Assembly: GCF_000418325.1 (NCBI RefSeq) | Contig: NC_021658.1 | Span: forward strand, 14,116,501-14,180,500 | Direction: 5' to 3' | DNA: 64,000 nucleotides | Source of the DNA: Sorangium cellulosum So0157-2 | Lineage (GTDB): Bacteria; Myxococcota_A; Polyangia; Polyangiales; Polyangiaceae | Shown: positions 51,405 to 58,728 of the stretch, one piece after another | How the letters are laid out: each line of letters opens with the position of its first letter | Numbering within the stretch: position 1 is the stretch's first letter | Notes under the pieces: model-generated | What the model was told of the DNA's origin: nothing | Seen by the model: the letters and a program-made list of their open reading frames with translations, nothing else | Databases searched by the model: none | Translations under genes and position numbers: made by a program

Positions 51405-54400
51405 TCAGGGGAGCATCGTGGCGACGAAGACATCGGTGCCGGCGGCGTACGGTATCGGGCCGGTCCCGAAGTCGGTCGCTCCCTCGACAGCGCCGGTGAG
51501 GGCGATCGTGCCGTTCGGGGCGATGGCGATGTCCTTGGCGCTCGCGTCGAAGGTGCTCGTCCAGAGCGTCGTGCCGCTCGCGTCGAGCTTGGAGAGCCCG
51601 TCGCCGGCGATGACGATGCTGCCCGAGGGGTCGACGGCGAGCGCGTCGCCAAAGGGGATGGGCTGGCTGGAGACGTGCTCGCCCGCGGCGTCCAGCTTGA
51701 TGAGGACGGGCCCTTCGGGGAGCACGCCGCCGCCGAGGTCGACGGTCCCGTCGGTGTAGGCCGTCAGGAGGATCTCGTCGGCGTCGACCGCCAGCGCGAG
51801 GGCGGACGTCCCGATGCCCGTGTCGGCGGGGTCCGAGGGACCGAGCTCGCGGCTCCAGACCACGTCGCCGGTCGGGGTGAGCTTCTGGACGGTGAACCGG
51901 TGAGCGCAGGGGCAGGACGGGTCATTGGTGATGGACGTGCTGATGGACGCGCTCGCCGCGATCACGAAGCCGGCGCTGTCGACCGCGAGGAGGACGTTGT
52001 CGCTCTGACGCTGGTCTTCGACGTGATACGGGATCCCCGCCGTGAGCGGCTTGCTCCAGAGCAGGTTTCCTGCGCTGTCCAGCTTCGTGACGTAGGGGCT
52101 GGATGGATCCCAGTACCACTCGCCCAGGAAGAACGCCACGTAGACGTCGCCGAGCGCGTCGACGGCGAGTTGTTCGAACAGGTGGCGCATGCGCCTGTCC
52201 ACCACCGATCGCCGGCTCCAGATGTGGTTCCCCTCGGGGTCGAACTTGGCGACGAAGACTCCTTCGGAACCGAGAGGGGGCAGGGGCTCGCAGCCGCCAT
52301 AGCTCATGTCCCGCGTTCCGTTGTTGTTACCGTGGATGCCGGCCAGCAAGACGTTGCCGCTCCCATCGACGGCGACGGCGTGCCCGGTGTCCGCGGAGTC
52401 GCTGCCGAAGCGCTTGCTCCAGAGCAACGCGCCGGCGGGATCGAGCTTGAGGAGAAACACGTCCGTGGGGCCGGCGCTGGTCAGCGGGCCGGCGCCGAAG
52501 TCGACGGTACCTTCGAAGGAGCCGGTGACGTAGTAGTTGCCGGCGGTGTCGCTCGCGATGGACCAGCCTGCGTCGGCGCCGGCGCCGCCGTATCCTCGCG
52601 ACCACGGCGGCTGCAGAGGACAATGGGGCTCGCCGTCGCAATCCTCGTCCTCCGGCGTCACGCAGATCTCCGCGGCGGGCGTCACCTCGCCGACGCAGGG
52701 ACCGTACCCAGCACCGTCGGGGAGACATGTCTGCGCGCCAGGAGCGCAGGGGCCGACGCCCCGGGTCCCGGCGGGGCCGGAGTAACACGCGACGACGGAG
52801 CCAGGCATGCACGTCGCAGGCGGGTCGCCGCCGCCGCCCGTGCCGGTCGCCCCTGCGCCGTCGCCGCCCTCGCCGTCGTCGCCGCTCCTTGGCGGGTTGA
52901 ACGTGGCGACGTAGGCGTCGTTATATCCTCCTCCATAGGAGATCGGGCCGGTTCCGAAGTCCACGGGGCCCTCCGCGAAGCCGACGGCGCCGACAGCGCC
53001 GTTCGGGGACAAGGAGATGTGCGCATAGGCATCGAGGTTGACCGACCAGAGCTCCGTCCCGCTCGCGTCGAGCATCGCGAGGCCGCGCCCCGCAACGATG
53101 ATGTCGCCGGCGGGATAGACCGCGACGTCGCTGCCGAAGCGGACGGAGCGGCTGAACATGGGCTCGCCCGCGGCATCCAGCTTGACGAGGGCGGAGCCGG
53201 CGGGGAGGAGCCCGCTGCCGAAGTCGACGGATCCGTCCGTGTCGCCCGTCACGAAGATCTCGTCCTCCGCGTTGATCGCCACCGCGCGCGCCGTCGCGCG
53301 GCCGCCCAATGAAGGATCCGAGGTGGCTTGGAAATCTTGCGACCAGAGCAGATCGCCCGTCGGAGCGTACTTCAAGACCACGAAGCTCTTCGAAACGTTC
53401 TCAACGCTGTTCGAGCGGAGGTTCAACACCGCCACGGGGTTGCCGGCGCTGTCGAGCGCGAGCCGCGCGCTGATGATGTAACGTCCTGGTAGCTCCTCTG
53501 TCCACAGGATGTCCTTCCTCGCTGCACCGATCTTCGCGAGGTGGGCGCGCTCCCGTTGGAGGTACGCGACGTACATGTCGCCGTGAGCATCGACGGCGAT
53601 CTGCTGGACGGAGTCCACGCCGGAATCAGCATAGGGACCACGGCTCCAGAGGTGGTTGCCGTCGGGATCGAACTTGGCAACGAAGAAGGCGGGTTCATCG
53701 GTGTGGAGAATACACCCGTTCAGATGGAAGCTCGGCTCTCCGGGCAGGCGGTGGTACCTGCCGGCGAGGAGGACGTTGCCGTCCTCGTCGACCGTCAGGA
53801 CGACTCTGTCCTCGTAGTCCTGGGTCCCGAAGCGCTGGCTTCAGAGCACCGAGCCCGCGGCGTCGAGCTTGAGAAAGAAGATGTCCGACTGTCCGGCGCT
53901 GGTGAGAGGGCCGGTACCGAAATCGACGGTTCCTTCGAAGGAGCCCGTGACGTAGTAGTTGCCGTAGGCGTCGCTCGCGATATCCCAGCCCTGGTCCCTG
54001 CCAGGGCCGCCGAAGCCCCGCGCCCAGGGCGGCGGCTGAGCGCAGCGGGGCTCGCCGTCGCAGCTCTCGTCCTCCGGCGTGGCGCAGAGCTCTCGAGCGG
54101 GCGTCACCTCGCCCGTGCATGGGCCGTAGCCGAAGCCGTCGGGGCGGCAGGTCTGCGTCCCGGAGGCGCAGCGCCCGACGCCCTTGGTCCCGGCAGGGCC
54201 CGTGTAGCAGGCGACGACCGAGCCCGGCACGCACGTGCCCGGCGGGGTGCCGCCCGTCGCGCTGCTACCACCGGCGCCGGGCGCGCCGCCGCTGCCGCCT
54301 GTGCCTGCTTCGCCGCCGCTGCCGCCGCCGCGTCCGATCGGCTCGCACGCGGTGAGGCCTGCAAGGGCCATGATGGTCAGGGCGGAAGCGGCCCACAGGC

Positions 54401-54479
54401 GACCCTTGGGGCTCCAACCACCATGCGCAATGTGTTCGGCCATGGCCGCTTCGTTGCTCGAAGGGAGCGCCGCATTCAT
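51405..54479 (-). pseudogene. SBBP-repeat lipoprotein with internal duplication and one in-frame stop
   Basis: One continuous frame of 1,025 codons, broken only by TGA at 53841-53843. The aligned position in the second half is Trp (ALLWSKRFG versus SVL-stop-SQRFG), so a TGG-to-TGA change is the simplest reading. Layout: lipobox (LAGLTAC, near Cys45), Gly/Ser linker, and a Cys module (CVPGSVVACYTGPAGTKGVG) leading to SBBP beta-propeller repeats (YVTGSFEGTVDFG). The whole module is repeated from 52811, a period of 1,422 bp (474 residues). Alternative ATG at 54443. Upstream of the stop the product would be 212 aa; downstream the open frame has starts such as 53618. It is a nonsense mutant, a readthrough case or a sequencing error. 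Confidence 0.75.
51406..54233 (-). repeat. Tandem intragenic duplication, about 1.42 kb
   Basis: The Cys module and following SBBP blades at 54233 downwards recur at 52811 downwards. Matching landmarks are CVPGSVVACY and CMPGSVVACY, GYGPCTGEVTP and GYGPCVGEVTP, and YVTGSFEGTVDFG in both. DNA similarity is visible but interrupted by substitutions, so the duplication is not very recent. Confidence 0.8.
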
Positions 54480-54608
54480 CCGGTCTCCACGAAGATGCGC
54501 ATCGACCGCTCATTCCCTGGCTCAGCGACCGCGCCCCTTGCTACGGTGCGGTGTCGTCCTGTTCGAGGCAGGCCGGCCGTCGGGTCTGAGCAGGTCAGAG
54601 GAGTTGCC

Positions 54609-55139
54609 ATGGCGGATTTCAACACAGTTGCTCTCGAGGAGGCGACCTCGGCCGATGCCCTGCTGCTGTCCAACCTCCTCGAGCTGTACATTCACGACCT
54701 CAGCGACGTGTTCCCCGGCCTCGAGCTGGGGCCGGACGGGCGCTTCGGGTACGACAAGCTCCCTCTTTACTGGTCCGAGCGGGAGCGCCGGTTCGCCTTC
54801 ATCGTTCGATGTGGCGGGCGGGTCGCGGGCTTCGCCCTGGCGACGCGGGGCTCGCCGGCGGCGACCGACCCGGAGGTCCTCGATGTCGCCGAGTTCTTCG
54901 TCCTGCGTCGGTACCGCCGTTCCGGCGTGGGCCGCCGGGTGGCCGTCCTTCTATGGCAGCGCTTTCCGGGCGCGTGGACCGTGCGCGTCTCCGAGGGGAA
55001 TGCGGGCGCGCTCGCGTTCTGGCGCGGCGTCGTCGCGGAGTTCACGAGCGGCGCTGCGACGGAGACGACGCGTCCGGGCCGACCGCATCCCTGGCGGGTG
55101 TTCTCCTTCGAGAGCGCGCCGGAGCACATTACCCCCTGA
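54609..55139 (+). CDS. GNAT N-acetyltransferase
   Basis: 176 aa GNAT fold. The acetyl-CoA loop RRYRRSGVGRRVAVLLW (about 100-116) carries the RxxGxG/A pattern, preceded by the strand VAEFFVLR and followed by WTVRVSEGNAGALAFWRGV, which are motifs A and B. Acetylates an unknown amine, cytoplasmic. GAGGAG lies 7 nt before the ATG at 54609; the frame is open further upstream but that part is antisense to the SBBP gene. Divergent from that gene. Confidence 0.86.
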   Translation: MADFNTVALEEATSADALLLSNLLELYIHDLSDVFPGLELGPDGRFGYDKLPLYWSERERRFAFIVRCGGRVAGFALATRGSPAATDPEVLDVAEFFVLRRYRRSGVGRRVAVLLWQRFPGAWTVRVSEGNAGALAFWRGVVAEFTSGAATETTRPGRPHPWRVFSFESAPEHITP

Positions 55140-55226
55140 CGCCTCCGCGGCGCGATGGTGGATCCGCGGGCGCCGCCGTGCGCGCGGAGGGCACACCCCC
55201 GCGCGCTGGGCTATCTTCGAGGGGAT

Positions 55227-56876
55227 ATGACCGCCGGCGAACAAGGCACGCCCAGAGGCCCCTCTCTGCGGATCGTCTGCGTGAACGACGTCTACGCGCT
55301 CGACAACCTCCCGCGCCTCGCGAGCCTCGTGAGGCATCACGCCGCCGGGCCGGCGGATCGCTTCATCGCCGTGCTGGCCGGCGACTTCCTCGCGCCGAGC
55401 CTCCTCTCGAGCCTCGATCACGGCAGGGGCATGGTCGACTGCATGAACGCGGTGCCGATCACGCACACCATCTTCGGCAACCACGAGGCCGACATCGAGC
55501 TCCCGGAGCTCAGGGCGCGGGTGCAGGAGTTCCGGGGAACGTGGCTCAACACCAACATGCCCTCGTTCTCACCGGCGCTGCCCACCCACGAGATCCTCGA
55601 GATCGCGAGCCCCGGCGGGCGCGCGGTCCGGGTCGGCCTCCTCGGCCTGCTCGTCCACGTGAAGGGTCTGTACCGGCGGGGCGCGTTCGGAGGATGCGCC
55701 ATCGAGCCGGCGAACGAGGCGGCCGTCCGCTGGGCCGAGCGGCTCGTCCGCGAGGAGCGCTGCGCCTGCGTGATCCCGATCACGCACCAGGGCCGCGACG
55801 CGGATCTCGCGCTCGCGCGGGCGCAGCGCGACCCGCCCTTTCCCGTGATCCTCGGCGGCCACGAGCACGAGGTGCTCATCGACGACGTGGACGGCTGCTG
55901 GGTCGTCAAGTCCGGCACCGACGCCGAGAGCGCGGCCGTCATCGACCTCGCGTGGCCGGCCGAGCCTCCGCCCGCCGGGGGGCCCGATCTGCCCGCGGTC
56001 ACCGTCCGGCTCGAGGACGTCCGCGCCTATCCCGAGGATCCGGCGATGCGCGCGCGCGTGGACCGCCACATGCAGGTCGTGCGCGACCTCGACGCGGCCA
56101 CCCTCCTCCGGCTCCCCCCGGGGAGCGCGGTCTCGTCGATCGGCGCGCGGACGCGGCAGACCTCGCTCGGGACGCTCCTCTGCTCGCGCATGCGGGACGC
56201 GCTCCAGGCGGACGGGTGCCTCTTCAACGGCGGCGGCATCCGCGGGGGCCGCGAGTACCGCGAGCGCTTCACCTACGGGGATCTCAAGGCCGAGGTGCCC
56301 TTCAGCAACGAGGTCGCGGTGGTCCGCCTCCCCGGCCGCGTCGCGCGCGAGGCCGTCGCCGCGTCGCGGTCGCGCGCCCCCGCCCAGCACGCCGGCTTCC
56401 TCCAGATCGACGACCGGATGGCGATCGACGACCGGGGCGTCCTGACCGCGATCGGCGGCCTGCCGCTGGTCGATGACCGCGCGTACAGGATCGCCCTCCC
56501 TCGAGCGCTCCTCGGCGGCATGGATGACATCGCCCCGCTGGTCCGCTTCGCCGAGGCGCACCCGGAGGAGGTGCCGCCGGCGGACACCGGGCGCGACCCG
56601 AAGCTCGTCCTCGTCGAGTCGTTCGCCGTGGAGCTCTGGCGCCAGCTCGGGCCCTTCGACGCGATCGACGCCGATCGCGACGGCCGCGTCTCGGCCGACG
56701 AGCTGAGGGCGGCCGTCTCGCGGGCGACCGCCGAGACGCCGTCCGAGGTGGTCGTCGGCGCGCTGCTGAAGGTGCTCGATCGGGACGGGGACAGGCTCGT
56801 GACGCGCGGCGAGGCCGGCGCGCTGTCCTCCCCGCCGCCCGCGGGCGCGGGGGAGCGCGATCGATCCGATCCGTGA
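55227..56876 (+). CDS. 5'-nucleotidase/metallophosphatase with C-terminal EF-hands
   Basis: 549 aa. The N-terminal calcineurin-like domain (about 10-260) has the metal motifs VNDVYALDNL, AGDFLAPS, GNHEAD, THQGRDAD and GGHEHE; Tyr stands where the classical NDxHG carries His, as in an NDVYxL subgroup. The 5'-nucleotidase C-terminal domain (about 290-480) includes NGGGIRGG for nucleoside binding. The last 80 residues add two EF-hand loops, DADRDGRVSADE and DRDGDRLVTRGE, suggesting Ca2+ control. No signal peptide, so probably intracellular. The ATG at 55227 follows GAGGGGAT. Confidence 0.87.
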   Translation: MTAGEQGTPRGPSLRIVCVNDVYALDNLPRLASLVRHHAAGPADRFIAVLAGDFLAPSLLSSLDHGRGMVDCMNAVPITHTIFGNHEADIELPELRARVQEFRGTWLNTNMPSFSPALPTHEILEIASPGGRAVRVGLLGLLVHVKGLYRRGAFGGCAIEPANEAAVRWAERLVREERCACVIPITHQGRDADLALARAQRDPPFPVILGGHEHEVLIDDVDGCWVVKSGTDAESAAVIDLAWPAEPPPAGGPDLPAVTVRLEDVRAYPEDPAMRARVDRHMQVVRDLDAATLLRLPPGSAVSSIGARTRQTSLGTLLCSRMRDALQADGCLFNGGGIRGGREYRERFTYGDLKAEVPFSNEVAVVRLPGRVAREAVAASRSRAPAQHAGFLQIDDRMAIDDRGVLTAIGGLPLVDDRAYRIALPRALLGGMDDIAPLVRFAEAHPEEVPPADTGRDPKLVLVESFAVELWRQLGPFDAIDADRDGRVSADELRAAVSRATAETPSEVVVGALLKVLDRDGDRLVTRGEAGALSSPPPAGAGERDRSDP

Positions 56877-56910
56877 GCGCGGCTCGACCGGGGCGAGTAA
56901 CCTCGAACCA

Positions 56911-57648
56911 GTGCAGATTGGCCGCTTTCACGAGGAGCTCCAGGGCTTTTCTACCGCCGACTCGCTGCTCGGCGTGACCGAGCTGTTGCGGCTCCACGCC
57001 TCCGAGCTCGGCTTCGAGTGGTTCGTCTACGCGCTCGAGCTGCAAGAAGGCGCGCCGAGCCTCCGGCTCGCGCTCGCGAACGGCTACCCCGAAGCCTGGA
57101 TCGAGCACTATTTTCGCGAGGGCTTGCTCGGTCAGGATCCGGTGATGACCTACTGCCGGGAGCACATCGTGCCGACCGAGTGGAGCTCGCTCGGGCCGGC
57201 GGCGCTCGAGAGCCGCGTCATGCGCGAAGCAGAGGACTTCGGGCTATCGGAGGGGTTGAGCGCGCCGCTCCACGGGCCTCGCGGCGATCTCGGCGTGCTG
57301 AGCTTCGCGACCGGAGCAGAGCTCCACTCGGCGAGGAAGCGGACGCGGCGCGCGCTCCCCTACGTGCACCTGCTCGCGGGGTATGTGCACGAGGCGCTCC
57401 GGCGCGTGCTCGTGACGGAGGGCGCGAGGATGAGCCGGCCGCTCTCGCCGCGCGAAAGGGAGTGCCTGCTCTGGGTGGCGGAGGGCAAGACCTCCTGGGA
57501 GATTGGCGTGATCCTCGCGATGAGCGAGCGTACGGTAAATTTCCACCTCCACAACGCGAGCGCCAAGCTCGGCGTCTCGAACCGCCAGCACGCCGTCGCG
57601 AAAGCGATGCTGCTCGGGCTCTTGCGGAGCCCCCCCTGTCAGATCTGA
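56911..57648 (+). CDS. LuxR-type quorum-sensing regulator (solo)
   Basis: 245 aa. The N-terminal autoinducer-binding domain (about 15-165) keeps key pocket residues of AHL receptors: Trp63 and Tyr67 (AWIEHYFREG), Asp76-Pro77 (GQDPVM) and Trp91 (VPTEW). The C-terminal LuxR helix-turn-helix (about 178-240: LSPRERECLLWVAEGKTSWEIG then MSERTVNFHLHNASAKLGV) binds DNA. No luxI-type synthase is present. Its stop codon lies inside a perfect lux-like palindrome in front of the next gene, so that gene is the probable target. Start is a GTG; no strong Shine-Dalgarno. Confidence 0.85.
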   Translation: MQIGRFHEELQGFSTADSLLGVTELLRLHASELGFEWFVYALELQEGAPSLRLALANGYPEAWIEHYFREGLLGQDPVMTYCREHIVPTEWSSLGPAALESRVMREAEDFGLSEGLSAPLHGPRGDLGVLSFATGAELHSARKRTRRALPYVHLLAGYVHEALRRVLVTEGARMSRPLSPRERECLLWVAEGKTSWEIGVILAMSERTVNFHLHNASAKLGVSNRQHAVAKAMLLGLLRSPPCQI

Positions 57649-57651
57649 CAG
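57636..57651. promoter_or_regulatory. lux-type box, perfect 16-bp palindrome
   Basis: CTGTCAGATCTGACAG is a perfect palindrome of the lux/las box type and overlaps the luxR stop (57646-57648). Its centre is about 43 bp before the expected transcription start near 57687, the usual activator distance, and a possible -10 TAACCT lies at 57676-57681. A half-site CTGTCAGATGAC overlaps the start of the next gene. Confidence 0.7.
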
Positions 57652-57688
57652 CTGAGCGAGGGCTGGCCTGTCTGCTAACCTCTGTCAG

Positions 57689-58252
57689 ATGACCTCATCC
57701 TCCTGTGGCATGAACCCCGCTCGACGGCGCTCTTACCTGGCTTTCGTTCCCGTGCTCACCTTCGGCTTGGTGGTGGCCTGCGGAGGGGACGACGACGGGT
57801 CGGGCGACTCTAGCTCGGGTCCGGGCGGCTCGGGCTCGAGCCCCTCGGCGCTCGAAGAGCGCCTCGCCGCCTGTCCCGACATCTCCCGGACGAGCGATCC
57901 CAGCGCCAGCGCCTGCCTGGTCGGAACCTACGATGGAACCACGCCTTCGGGCGAGGCCTGCAGCCTCGAGCTCGGCGAGGTCGGCGCCTACGAGTTCGTG
58001 AGCCCCTCACTCACCGTCTCGCACACCGCCCCCGCCGACACGATCTTCGTCTTCGATCACACGTCGATCGGCGGCTACGAGCTGATCGCGTGGAAGGTGT
58101 CCGATCCGATCTCGACCGAGGCCTGGTACGAGCTGGACTTCGCGGCTCGCTTCGGCGCTGGAACGGACGAGGCAAGCTCGAAGATCCAGATCGAGGTCAA
58201 GGAACACGGCGAGGACACGACCACGAGCGTCGTCTGCGTGGTCGACCTTTGA
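57689..58252 (+). CDS. Secreted lipoprotein, possible LuxR target
   Basis: 187 aa from ATG 57689; ATG 57710 is an equally good start and would begin the signal peptide more cleanly. Lipobox LVVACGG is followed by an Asp/Gly/Ser linker and a small beta-rich domain (about 60-187) with four Cys (ACPDIS, ACLVGTY, ACSLELG and VVCVVD). No family recognised. It follows the lux-type box by about 40 bp; with a start near 57687 the mRNA would be leaderless. Extracytoplasmic function, possibly density-dependent. Confidence 0.72.
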   Translation: MTSSSCGMNPARRRSYLAFVPVLTFGLVVACGGDDDGSGDSSSGPGGSGSSPSALEERLAACPDISRTSDPSASACLVGTYDGTTPSGEACSLELGEVGAYEFVSPSLTVSHTAPADTIFVFDHTSIGGYELIAWKVSDPISTEAWYELDFAARFGAGTDEASSKIQIEVKEHGEDTTTSVVCVVDL

Positions 58253-58253
58253 C

Positions 58254-58686
58254 GGCTTCCTCCTGCGGCACGGAAAGCGACCCGGATCGCCTCGGGCGAG
58301 GGCTTCTTGCCGGGCTTCGGGTGGTAGTGGACCTGCATCACGAGGAGCGTGTTCGTCGGCACCGCGATGCCGACGTCCGGCGGTAGCTCGAGCGGCTGCG
58401 TGCCGGGCGCCCAGGCGCCGAGCAGCGCCGTCTCGGAGAGGCGCGCGTCGCCGAAGCACGGGTAGCTGCCGCGCTCGCCGCCGAGCGCCTCGCGCTCGCG
58501 GTTCGCGTCGATGAAGAGCAGCGCGTGGTGCACCACCTCGCGGTCCCCTGGTAGCACGTCGTAGCCCTGCACCCACGCCGGCTCGGTGAGCCCCGGATCG
58601 AGGACGAAGCAGCGGAAGCTGTCGGCCCTCTGCGCCCCGCCGGGAGGTGGCCTCCGCGGAGGCCGCGCGGCGCGCGCGGTCGACAT
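58254..58686 (-). pseudogene. Remnant of a copper ascorbate-dependent monooxygenase-like gene
   Basis: The frame encodes part of a DBH/PHM-like oxygenase: RCFVLDPGL, VVHHALLFID with the first His pair, GSYPCFGD, and LVMQVHYHPKPG with the HxH pair of the second copper site. The N-terminal signal sequence and the second C-terminal domain are missing. After about 58254 the frame runs antisense through the neighbouring lipoprotein gene to a stop at 58075 with no homology. I read it as a 5'- and 3'-truncated leftover, cut off where the lipoprotein gene begins. Confidence 0.6.
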
Positions 58687-58728
58687 CGGGCGGCGGGGTC
58701 AGCGAGGCGTGCCCGCGCGCGGCGCGGC

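Noticed and set aside
53841..53843. TGA as a selenocysteine codon
   Set aside because: The duplicate copy has Trp at the position and the SBBP family has no selenoproteins; no downstream stem-loop is obvious. A nonsense change or readthrough is simpler.
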